Assembly (NCBI RefSeq): GCF_001668575.1 | Contig: NZ_LZMD01000111.1 | Location: 62,001-126,000, forward strand | Length of the DNA: 64,000 bases | Source: Mycobacterium sp. 1164985.4 | GTDB taxonomy: Bacteria > Actinomycetota > Actinomycetes > Mycobacteriales > Mycobacteriaceae | Direction of reading: 5' to 3' | Shown here: positions 41,459-48,950 of the stretch, piece after piece | Position numbering within the stretch: position 1 is the stretch's first letter | How the letters are laid out: the number at the start of each line of letters is the position of its first letter | The notes under the pieces: generated by a model | Told to the model about the DNA's origin: nothing | What the model saw: only the letters and a program-made list of their open reading frames with translations | The model's database searches: none | Made by a program: the position numbers and the translations under genes

Positions 41459-42903
41459 CCTCAGCCGAAACCCGCACCGAACAGGCTGGACAGAAAGTCA
41501 GCCTGCCGACCCTGACCGCGATGGTGGTCGGGTCGATGATCGGCTCGGGCGTCTTCCTGCTGCCGAGGCGCTTCGGCACCGAGACCGGCGTGCTTGGCGC
41601 GATCATCGCCTGGACCATCGCGGGTTCCGGAATGCTGATGCTGGCCTTCGTCTTTCAGCGGCTGGCTGTGCGCAAGCCGGAACTCAATGCGGGCATCTTC
41701 ACGTACGCCAAGGCCGGTTTCGGTGATTACGTCGGGTTCAACTCGGCCATCGGCTATTGGGCGTCGGCCTGTGCGGGCAACGTGTCGTACTGGGTGCTGA
41801 TCACGACGACGCTCAGCGCGGTGGTTCCGGCGTTCGGCGCGGGTGACACCGTGCTCGCGGTGGTGGTGTCGGCCGTGGGAGTGTGGCTCTTTGCCGCGCT
41901 GGTCATGCGTGGAGTCAAGGACGCCGCGGTGATCAACTACATCGTCACCGTCGCCAAGGTGCTACCGATCCTGGTGTTCATCGTGATCGCGATCGTCGCG
42001 TTCGAGGCCGGCGTATTCGCGGACAACTTCTGGGGCGACGCGGGGGGATACTCCTTCTCCGCGATCTGGGATCAGGCCACGGGCACGATGCTGATCACTG
42101 TCTTCGTGTTCCTGGGCATCGAGGGCGCCGCGGTGTACTCGCGCATGGCGCGCAGGCGCGAAGACGTCGGGCGGGCAACGGTGTTCGGTTTTCTCGGCGT
42201 TCTCAGCGTGTTCGCGATGGTGACGCTGGTGTCCTACGGCGTGCTGCCGCAGAACGAGTTGGCGAACGTCGCCCAACCGTCCATGGCGGCGGTACTGGAA
42301 TCCATCGTCGGCCCCTGGGGTTCTGTCTTCATCAAGGTCGGGGTGATCGTCTCGGTGCTAGGGGCCTACCTCGCATGGACATTGATGGCCGCGGAGGTGC
42401 TGTTCATCCCCGCCAAATCGGACGACATGCCGCGGTTCCTGGCCCGGACCAACAGCCACGACGCCCCCGTCACCGCGCTGATCATGGCCGCGGCTCTGAT
42501 CACCCTCCTGCTGATCGCGCTGCTGTTCGCCGCGGACGCACTCGATTTCATGTTGGACCTCACCGCCGCGCTGTCGCTGATCCCGTATCTGCTGGCGGCG
42601 GCGTACGCGTTGAAGCTCACCACCACGCGCGAAACATACGAGGACGGCAGGTCACCCGTCGGCGATATGAGCATCGCCGCGATCGCGACCGCGTACACCC
42701 TATTCCTGATCTACGCCGCGGGCATGGACAAGCTGCTGCTGTCGTGCATCCTCTACGCCCCGGCCGCCGTGCTCTACTTCAAGGCCCGCAGGGAACGGGG
42801 CCTGCGCGTCTTCCGTCCCGCTGAGACCATCCTCTTCGGCGTGATCGTGCTCGGCGCGGTCATCGCCGTGGTGTCGCTGTCAACCGGCGCGATCGAAATC
42901 TAG
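41455..42903 (+). CDS. arcD: APC-family arginine:ornithine antiporter-like permease
   Basis: A 482-residue amino acid-polyamine-organocation transporter with about 12-13 helices. The first helix has GSMIGSGVFLLPRRFG, typical of ArcD/LysP-type antiporters, followed by NAGIFTYAKAGFGDYVGF and GIEGAAVYSRMARRREDVG. It overlaps NhaC by ATGA upstream and ArcA by the shared G of its TAG stop if the distal GTG is used. ArcD-type carriers swap external arginine for internal ornithine or citrulline. Specificity is inferred from the partner gene. Confidence 0.85.
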   Translation: MTSAETRTEQAGQKVSLPTLTAMVVGSMIGSGVFLLPRRFGTETGVLGAIIAWTIAGSGMLMLAFVFQRLAVRKPELNAGIFTYAKAGFGDYVGFNSAIGYWASACAGNVSYWVLITTTLSAVVPAFGAGDTVLAVVVSAVGVWLFAALVMRGVKDAAVINYIVTVAKVLPILVFIVIAIVAFEAGVFADNFWGDAGGYSFSAIWDQATGTMLITVFVFLGIEGAAVYSRMARRREDVGRATVFGFLGVLSVFAMVTLVSYGVLPQNELANVAQPSMAAVLESIVGPWGSVFIKVGVIVSVLGAYLAWTLMAAEVLFIPAKSDDMPRFLARTNSHDAPVTALIMAAALITLLLIALLFAADALDFMLDLTAALSLIPYLLAAAYALKLTTTRETYEDGRSPVGDMSIAAIATAYTLFLIYAAGMDKLLLSCILYAPAAVLYFKARRERGLRVFRPAETILFGVIVLGAVIAVVSLSTGAIEI

Positions 42904-42923
42904 TGCGCACGAGAGGAATCGAA

Positions 42924-44168
42924 GTGTCCAATCGATCTGCTGATTACGGCGTCCGCTCCGAGGTGGGCAAGCTGCGCAAGGTGCTGGTCTGCTCGCCCGG
43001 CCTCGCCCACGAGCGCCTGACCCCGACCAACTGCGACGCGTTGCTGTTCGACGACGTGTTGTGGGTGCAGAACGCCCGGCGCGACCATTTCGACTTCGTC
43101 GACAAGATGCGCGAGCGCGACGTCGAGGTCGTCGAACTGCACGAGTTGCTCGCCGAGACGATGGCTATCCCGGAAGCCAAGGCATGGCTGCTGGACCGCA
43201 AGATCGTGGCCAACGAAGTGGGACTCGGCTTGGTCGACGACACACGCGGGTTCCTCGACGAGCTGAAGCCCCAACGGCTTGCGGAGTTGCTGATCGGCGG
43301 TATGTCGATCCGCGACCTGCCGAGAGAACTGCACTCGGGCTACCGGTCCCTGGCCCGCGAAAACGCCGGGATCACCGAATATTTGATGCCGCCCCTGCCC
43401 AACACGCTGTACACCCGCGACACCACCTGCTGGATCTATGGCGGATTGACGCTCAACCCGCTGTTCTGGCCTGCACGCCACGACGAGACGCTGTTGATGA
43501 AGGCAATCTATGAGTTCCATCCCGACTTCGTCGGCTCGCGGGTGTGGTGGGGTGATCCGGAGCAGTCGTGGGGCCTGGCCACGCTCGAAGGGGGCGACGT
43601 GCTGGTGCCCGGACACGGCGTCGTCATCATCGGCATGAGCGAGCGAACGTCGCGGCAGGCCATCACGCAGGTGGCTGCGACGCTGTTCGACGAGGGCGCG
43701 GCGACGCAGGTGATCGTCGCCGGTATGCCCAAGCTGCGGTCGGCCATGCACCTGGACACCATCTTCACGTTCGCTGACCGGGATGTGGTGACCATCTATC
43801 CCGAAATCGTAGACGCCATGGAGATATTCACGCTCTACCCCAGCGACACCGCCGCGGGTGTCGAGGTGGTCGAGGCGCACAAGCCCTTCGTCGAGGTCGT
43901 GGCATCGGCCCTCGGGTTGAGTGAACTACGGGTCGTCGAGACGGGCGGAACGGCTTACGACTCGGAACGTCAGCAGTGGGACAGCGGCAACAACCTGGTC
44001 GCCGTCGAACCCGGCGTCGTGTTCGCCTACGACCGCAACACCCACACCAATACACTGCTGCGCCGTGCCGGCATCGAGGTCATCACCATCGTCGGTGCCG
44101 AACTGGGGCGTGGCCGCGGCGGCGGGCACTGCATGACCTGCCCGATCATCCGTGATCCCATTGAGTGA
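42924..44168 (+). CDS. arcA: Arginine deiminase
   Basis: A 414-residue enzyme converting L-arginine to citrulline and ammonia. Conserved motifs: LRKVLVCSPGLAHERLTP, FDDVLWVQNARRDHFDF (Asp), NTLYTRDTTCWIYGG, LEGGDVLVPGHGVVIIGMSERTS and the catalytic cysteine in GGGHCMTCPI (Cys403). The GTG at 42924 has GAGAGGA 6 bases upstream; a GTG at 42903 would add seven residues. There is no ornithine carbamoyltransferase or carbamate kinase gene beside it, so the classical ATP-yielding pathway is incomplete within the window. Confidence 0.95.
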   Translation: MSNRSADYGVRSEVGKLRKVLVCSPGLAHERLTPTNCDALLFDDVLWVQNARRDHFDFVDKMRERDVEVVELHELLAETMAIPEAKAWLLDRKIVANEVGLGLVDDTRGFLDELKPQRLAELLIGGMSIRDLPRELHSGYRSLARENAGITEYLMPPLPNTLYTRDTTCWIYGGLTLNPLFWPARHDETLLMKAIYEFHPDFVGSRVWWGDPEQSWGLATLEGGDVLVPGHGVVIIGMSERTSRQAITQVAATLFDEGAATQVIVAGMPKLRSAMHLDTIFTFADRDVVTIYPEIVDAMEIFTLYPSDTAAGVEVVEAHKPFVEVVASALGLSELRVVETGGTAYDSERQQWDSGNNLVAVEPGVVFAYDRNTHTNTLLRRAGIEVITIVGAELGRGRGGGHCMTCPIIRDPIE

Positions 44169-44177
44169 ATCAGCCGC

Positions 44178-44207
44178 TAGAACACGTTCCAGTTCGGCTG
44201 TTAGCCT
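44178..44207 (+). promoter_or_regulatory. KstR-type operator and -10 before the mycofactocin-coupled SDR
   Basis: TAGAACACGTTCCA (44178-44191) fits the KstR consensus TNNAACNNGTTNNA at every fixed position. A TAGCCT -10-like hexamer lies at 44202-44207, so the site covers the expected -35 area. KstR is the repressor of sterol catabolism genes in mycobacteria. Binding is inferred from sequence only. Confidence 0.65.
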
Positions 44208-44234
44208 GTCCGCAGGATCCCGGAAGGAGCAGCG

Positions 44235-45086
44235 GTGACGGCGATCGACCGACCCCTGGAAGGCCGAGTGGCATTCATCACCGGAGCCGCGCGCGGCCAG
44301 GGTCGAGCGCACGCGGTGCGGCTGGCCGGCGAGGGTGCCGACATCATCGCGATCGACGTCTGCGCCCCGATATCAGAGACCATCACCTACCCGATGGCGA
44401 CGTCGGAGGATCTGGCCGAGACGGTTCGCGCGGTCGAAGCGACGGGCCGCAAGGTGCTCGCCCGCGAGGTCGACATTCGCGACCTGACCGCCCTGCAGCA
44501 GGTGGTGGCCGAGGGCGTCGAGCAATTCGGCAGGCTCGACATCCTGGTGGCCAACGCGGGCGTGCTCAGCTGGGGCCGCATCTGGGAGATGTCGGAAGAG
44601 CAGTGGGACACCGTCATCGACGTCAACCTCAACGGGACGTGGCGCACCATCCGCGCCGCCCTGCCGGCGATGATCGCCGCGGGCAACGGCGGATCGGTCA
44701 TCATCGTCAGTTCCTCGGCCGGGTTGAAGGCCACGCCCGGCAACGCGCACTATGCGGCGTCCAAGCACGGACTGACCGCGCTGACCAACGCGCTGGCCAT
44801 CGAGGCCGGCGAGTTCGGGATCCGGGTGAACTCCATCCACCCCTACTCGATCGAGACGCCGATGGTCGAGAAGGACGCGATGATGGCGATCTTCGCCAAG
44901 CACCCGAGCTATTTGCACAGCTTCGCTCCGATGCCGTACCAACCGCTCGACGAGGAGAACAAGGGGCTTCAGGGGTTCATGGAGCCCGAAGAGGTGGCCG
45001 ACGTCGTCGCGTGGCTCGCCGGTGACGGCTCGAAGACGCTCTCCGGCAGCCAGATCGCCGTCGACCGCGGCGCCATGAAGCACTGA
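44235..45086 (+). CDS. Mycofactocin-coupled SDR family oxidoreductase (Rv0687-like)
   Basis: A 283-residue short-chain dehydrogenase. The cofactor loop GAARGQGRAHAVRLAGEG and the insertion-bearing AIDVC region (followed by CAPISETITYPMATSEDLAETV) are the signature of the subfamily whose nicotinamide is re-oxidised in place by mycofactocin. The catalytic triad is in SSSAGLKATPGNAHYAASKHG (Ser, Tyr, Lys). GTG at 44235 behind GGAAGGAG. Its location between arginine genes and far from the mft cluster is notable, and the KstR-like operator suggests a sterol or alcohol substrate. Confidence 0.93.
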   Translation: MTAIDRPLEGRVAFITGAARGQGRAHAVRLAGEGADIIAIDVCAPISETITYPMATSEDLAETVRAVEATGRKVLAREVDIRDLTALQQVVAEGVEQFGRLDILVANAGVLSWGRIWEMSEEQWDTVIDVNLNGTWRTIRAALPAMIAAGNGGSVIIVSSSAGLKATPGNAHYAASKHGLTALTNALAIEAGEFGIRVNSIHPYSIETPMVEKDAMMAIFAKHPSYLHSFAPMPYQPLDEENKGLQGFMEPEEVADVVAWLAGDGSKTLSGSQIAVDRGAMKH

Positions 45087-45102
45087 CTTTTCTCTCGCCG
45101 GG

Positions 45103-46308
45103 TCAGGGGACCAGCACAGCGGCGAACTGGTCGATGGCCCAGTCGATTTCGGCCTCGGTGATCACCAGCGGAGGCGCGAACCTCAGCGTCGAACCGTGGG
45201 TGTCCTTGACGAGGACGCCGCGCTTCGCCAAGCGCAGGCTGACTTGTTTGGCGGTACCCGACAGGGGGTCGATGTCGACGCCGGCCCACAAACCCTTACC
45301 GCGCACCGCCACGACGCCGTGACCGATCAGCGACCGCAGTCGCCGGTGCAGATGTGTGCCGAGTTCGGCTGAGCGGCGCTGGAATTCGCCACGCCGCAGA
45401 ATCGCCACCACGGTCGAGCCGATCGCCGCGGCCAGCGGATTGCCTCCGAACGTCGAGCCGTGCTCTCCGGGATGCAACACGCCGAGGACGTCGGAGTCGG
45501 CGACCACCGCCGATACCGGCAACACGCCTCCGCCGAGGGCCTTTCCGAGCAGGTAGACGTCGGGCACCACATCCCAGTGCTCGCAGGCGAACGTCTTGCC
45601 GGTGCGTGCCAGGCCGGACTGGATCTCGTCGGCGATCAACAGCACGTTGCGCTGCGTGCACAGCGATCGGAGCCGCGGCAGGAAGTCGTCGGGCGGAACG
45701 ATGATCCCCGCCTCGCCCTGGATCGGTTCGATCAGCACCGCGACCGTGTTCTCGTCGATCGCGTCGGCGAAGGCATCGGCGACGCCGAACGGCGCGACGC
45801 GGAATCCGGGGGTGTACGGGCCAAACCCGCGGCGGGCCGTCTCGTCGTCGGAGAAGCTGATGATCGTGGTGGTGCGGCCGTGGAAGTTGTTGTGCGCCAC
45901 CACGATATTCGCGGCATGTGCCGGAACGCCCTTGACGTCGGCGCCCCATTTGCGGGCGACCTTGATGCCGCTCTCGACGGCCTCGGCGCCGCTGTTCATC
46001 GGCAGCACCATGTCCTTGCCGCACAGGTCGGCCAACGCCGCGCAGAAAGGTGCCAGACGCTCGGAGTGGAACGCTCGGCTGACCAACGTCACGGTGTCCA
46101 GTTGGGCATGCGCGACGGCGGTGATCTCGGGGTTGCGGTGCCCGAAGTTCACCGCCGAGTACGCCGCGAGACAGTCCAGGTAGCGACGGCCCGACACATC
46201 GGTGATCCACGCGCCCTCGGCGCTGATGGCTACCACCGGCAGCGGCGCGTAGTTGTGCGCCACACAGCGGTCATCGATCGCGGCGCCCGTCGCCTCCAGC
46301 GTGGTCAC
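45103..46308 (-). CDS. rocD: Ornithine--oxo-acid transaminase
   Basis: A 401-residue PLP-dependent aminotransferase that turns ornithine plus 2-oxoglutarate into glutamate semialdehyde and glutamate. PLP-site features: MNSGAEAVESGIKVARKWG, VLIEPIQGEAGI, LLIADEIQSGLARTGK, and the Schiff-base lysine in LLGKALGGGVLP; STFGGNPLAAAIG follows. GTG at 46308 is chosen because GGAGG lies 7 bases upstream and the GTG overlaps the stop of the guanidino-hydrolase gene (GTGA), giving translational coupling. It lies tail-to-tail with the SDR, 16 bases apart. Confidence 0.93.
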   Translation of the reverse strand: MTTLEATGAAIDDRCVAHNYAPLPVVAISAEGAWITDVSGRRYLDCLAAYSAVNFGHRNPEITAVAHAQLDTVTLVSRAFHSERLAPFCAALADLCGKDMVLPMNSGAEAVESGIKVARKWGADVKGVPAHAANIVVAHNNFHGRTTTIISFSDDETARRGFGPYTPGFRVAPFGVADAFADAIDENTVAVLIEPIQGEAGIIVPPDDFLPRLRSLCTQRNVLLIADEIQSGLARTGKTFACEHWDVVPDVYLLGKALGGGVLPVSAVVADSDVLGVLHPGEHGSTFGGNPLAAAIGSTVVAILRRGEFQRRSAELGTHLHRRLRSLIGHGVVAVRGKGLWAGVDIDPLSGTAKQVSLRLAKRGVLVKDTHGSTLRFAPPLVITEAEIDWAIDQFAAVLVP

Positions 46309-47156
46309 AGATGCACCTCCAATGTGCAGCATTTGATCGATCCCCCGCCCTTGATCAGTTCGGAGAGATCGACGCCGACGGGGTTGAATCCGGCCTCGCG
46401 GAGTTGGGCGGCGAAGCCGGTGGCCGCGGCGGGCAGCACGACGTTGTACCCATCGGAGACCACGTTGAGGCCGAGGACGTAGGCGTCGGAACTTGCCACC
46501 TCGATCGCGTCGGGGAACAGTGTCCGCAGGCTCACCCGCGAGGTGTCGCTGAACGCGGGCGGGTAGTACGCGACCGTCGTGTCGTCGAGCACAGCGAGCG
46601 CGGTGTCGAGGTGGTAGAACCGCGGGTCGATCAGTTCGAAGCTGTACGTGGCTAGTCCCAACAACTGCGCGATCTCGTCGTGGGCTCGGCGATCGGTCCG
46701 GAATCCGTAGCCCGCCAACAGGATCGAACCGGCGATGAGCAGGTCACCCTGGCCCTCGTTGGTGTGGCGGGTCTGCACGGGCTGATAGCCGTGCTGGGTC
46801 ATCCAGTCTGCGTACGCGGACGCTTCGGGCGCGCGCTGCGGGTAGGCGAACCTCGCGACGACCGCGACGCCGCTTGCCATCAGGCCGCCGTTGGCGGCGT
46901 AGACCATGTCGGGCAGACCCGGCACCGGGTCGACGATGTCGACCACGTGCCCGAGCTCCTTGTACGTCCGGCACAACGTCTCCCACTGGGCGACGGCCAG
47001 CTCGGTGTCGACGGCCGTCGCGGTATCCATCCACGGGTTGATCACGTACACGACCGCGAAGTAGGTCGGCGGGGTCATGACGTAGTGACGCACGCGCGCC
47101 CGCCGCCGGGAGGGCCGATCCGGCTGACGTGCCGTGGCGACATCGATAACCGTCAT
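46305..47156 (-). CDS. Guanidino-group-modifying hydrolase (DDAH-like or arginine dihydrolase-like)
   Basis: A 283-residue enzyme of the pentein (amidinotransferase-like) fold, Rv2323c-like. Pentein features: MVYAANGGLM in the first repeat, GQGDLLIAGS, FYHLDTALAVLDDT (catalytic His) and the catalytic cysteine in GGSIKCCTLEVHL (Cys276 or 277). Relatives either hydrolyse dimethylarginine to citrulline (DDAH) or convert arginine to ornithine (cyanobacterial ArgZ/AgrE type). It is coupled to RocD, which consumes ornithine, and carries an Asn-containing AANGG motif, so the second activity deserves testing. ATG at 47156, with promoter TTGATT-N17-TACCGT six bases upstream (leaderless). Confidence 0.82.
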   Translation of the reverse strand: MTVIDVATARQPDRPSRRRARVRHYVMTPPTYFAVVYVINPWMDTATAVDTELAVAQWETLCRTYKELGHVVDIVDPVPGLPDMVYAANGGLMASGVAVVARFAYPQRAPEASAYADWMTQHGYQPVQTRHTNEGQGDLLIAGSILLAGYGFRTDRRAHDEIAQLLGLATYSFELIDPRFYHLDTALAVLDDTTVAYYPPAFSDTSRVSLRTLFPDAIEVASSDAYVLGLNVVSDGYNVVLPAAATGFAAQLREAGFNPVGVDLSELIKGGGSIKCCTLEVHL

Positions 47157-47270
47157 GAATCCACGGTAGGGACAGCCATTGGCGCAATCAATCGTTGTCT
47201 GTTGCGTGTCTACCAGTGAAACATTGCGTACAATCGGCTGAATCAGCGATTCATTGTGCGAAGGTGTTGT
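47157..47270. promoter_or_regulatory. Divergent control region with candidate Lrp/AsnC sites
   Basis: Reverse strand: -35 TTGATT (47191-47186), 17-base spacer, -10 TACCGT (47168-47163), then six bases to the ATG at 47156. Forward strand: TACAAT (47229-47234) for the Lrp gene. Two ATTG-N3/4-CAAT inverted repeats (47178-47188 and 47223-47234) lie about 45 bases centre to centre, one overlapping each promoter, as expected for an Lrp-family regulator acting on both genes. Binding is inference. Confidence 0.55.
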
Positions 47271-47717
47271 ATGAACCGCCTCGACGCGACCGACGAGCAG
47301 ATTCTCGCCGCCCTCACGGACGACGCACGCGCCACCTACGCCGAGATCGGGGAGCGGGTCAACCTCTCCGCGCCCGCAGTGAAGCGCCGGGTCGACCGCA
47401 TGCTCGATACCGGAGTCATCCGAGGCTTCACCACCGTCGTCGACCGGACCGCCCTGGGCTGGACCACCGAGGCCTACGTGCAGGTGTTCCGTCACGGAAC
47501 CATTGCCCCAGAACGGTTGCGGGCGGCCTGGATCGACATCCCGGAGGTGATCAGCGCCGCCACCGTCACCGGAACAGCCGACGCGATCCTGCACGTCGTC
47601 GCGCGCGACATGCGGCACCTCGAGGAGGCGCTGGAACGGATCCGCTCGGCCGCGGAGGTCGAGCGCAGCGAGAGCATCGTGGTGTTGACGAACGTGATCG
47701 ACCGCGATCGAGGCTGA
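47271..47717 (+). CDS. Lrp/AsnC-family transcriptional regulator
   Basis: A 148-residue regulator. N-terminal winged helix: LDATDEQILAALTDDARATYAEIG, then LSAPAVKRRVDRML. The RAM ligand-binding domain is present: GFTTVVDRTALG, the glycine-containing VTGTADAILHVVARDM and the C-terminal VVLTNVIDRD. Lrp-type proteins sense amino acids and control catabolic genes beside them. Divergent from the guanidino-hydrolase and rocD operon, which is the likely target, with arginine or ornithine the plausible effector (inference). ATG at 47271; ribosome site AAGGTGTTGT is moderate. Confidence 0.9.
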   Translation: MNRLDATDEQILAALTDDARATYAEIGERVNLSAPAVKRRVDRMLDTGVIRGFTTVVDRTALGWTTEAYVQVFRHGTIAPERLRAAWIDIPEVISAATVTGTADAILHVVARDMRHLEEALERIRSAAEVERSESIVVLTNVIDRDRG

Positions 47718-47774
47718 GCACCATTGGCCGGGGTGGCGGACAAATCGCCGTAGGGATCGTGTAAGAAACTGCCC

Positions 47775-48950
47775 ATGACCACATCAGCGGGCATCGTCAT
47801 CGTCGGCGGCGGACTCGCGGCCGCCCGTACCGCCGAGCAGCTGCGGCGATCGGAGTACACCGGCCCGGTCACGATCGTCAGCGACGAGGACCATCTGCCG
47901 TACGACCGGCCCCCGCTGTCGAAGGAGGTGCTGCGCGCCGAGACCGACGACGTCACCCTCAAGCCCGCAGAGTTCTACGAGGAGAACAACATCACCGTGC
48001 GGCTCGGCAACGGCGCACGGTCTCTCGACACGGCCGCGCAGACGGTCACGCTCGCCGACGGTTCCGAGCTGGGTTACGGCGAGCTCATCATCGCTACCGG
48101 CCTGGTGCCCAAGCGGATTCCGTCCTTCCCCGACCTCGCGGGCATCCACGTCCTGCGCAACTACGACGAGAGCGTGGCCCTGCGCCAGGAGGCGGGGTCG
48201 GCTCGGCGTGCCGTGGTCGTCGGGGCCGGGTTCATCGGCTGCGAGGTCGCGGCGAGCCTGCGCAAGCTCGGCGTCGAGGTGGCGCTCGTGGAGCCGCAGC
48301 CGACGCCGCTGGCGGCCGTGCTCGGCGAGCAGATCGGCGAGCTGGTGGCACGGGTGCACCGCGCCGAGGGCGTCGACGTCCGCTGCGGCGTGAGCGTCGC
48401 GGAGGTGCGCGGTGCGGATCGCGTCGAAAAGGTCATGCTCGGCGACGGCACCGAACTCGACGCCGATCTGGTGGTCGTCGGCATCGGCTCGCATCCGGCG
48501 ATCGAGTGGCTCGAGGGTAGCGGCATCAAGCTCGACAACGGCGTCGTCTGCGACGACCACGGCCGCGCCAGCGCACCGCACGTATGGGCCATCGGAGACG
48601 TCGCCTCGTGGCGGCACAACCTCGGACATCAAGTGCGCGTTGAGCATTGGAGCAACGTCGCCGACCAGGCCCGTGTTCTGGTGCCCACCATGCTGGGGCA
48701 GGAACCCCCGACCGCGGTCTCGGTACCGTACTTCTGGAGCGATCAGTACGACGTCAAGATCCAGTGTCTGGGCGAACCGGAGGCCGGAGACGTCGTCCAC
48801 ATCGTCGAGGACGACGGGCGCAAGTTTCTCGCCTACTACGAGCGTGACGGCCTGGTCGCAGGAGTCGTGGGCGGCGGCATGCCGGGCAAGGTGATGAAAG
48901 CGCGCGCCAAGATCGCGGCGCGCGCGCCCATCGCCGACCTTCTCGGGTGA
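47775..48950 (+). CDS. NAD(P)/FAD-dependent ferredoxin reductase (Rv0688-like)
   Basis: A 391-residue flavoprotein of the rhodocoxin/putidaredoxin-reductase type. FAD motif VIVGGGLAAARTAEQLRR, then DRPPLSKEVLR, a second Rossmann motif VVVGAGFIGCEVAASLRKLG for NAD(P)H, and the FAD tail-binding IGDVASWRHN followed by FWSDQYDVKIQCLG. It passes electrons from NAD(P)H to a small ferredoxin, usually for P450s or Rieske oxygenases. No ferredoxin gene adjoins it here. Closely related genes lie beside the mycofactocin-coupled SDR in other mycobacteria; here the arginine genes separate them. Confidence 0.92.
   Translation: MTTSAGIVIVGGGLAAARTAEQLRRSEYTGPVTIVSDEDHLPYDRPPLSKEVLRAETDDVTLKPAEFYEENNITVRLGNGARSLDTAAQTVTLADGSELGYGELIIATGLVPKRIPSFPDLAGIHVLRNYDESVALRQEAGSARRAVVVGAGFIGCEVAASLRKLGVEVALVEPQPTPLAAVLGEQIGELVARVHRAEGVDVRCGVSVAEVRGADRVEKVMLGDGTELDADLVVVGIGSHPAIEWLEGSGIKLDNGVVCDDHGRASAPHVWAIGDVASWRHNLGHQVRVEHWSNVADQARVLVPTMLGQEPPTAVSVPYFWSDQYDVKIQCLGEPEAGDVVHIVEDDGRKFLAYYERDGLVAGVVGGGMPGKVMKARAKIAARAPIADLLG

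Noticed and set aside
42903..42923. GTG 42903 as the arcA start
   Set aside because: It lacks a ribosome site, whereas GTG 42924 has GAGAGGA at good spacing and a conserved N-terminus.
45103..46308. A second rocD or an acetylornithine aminotransferase
   Set aside because: Motifs fit a single full-length ornithine aminotransferase; no argD-type neighbours are present.
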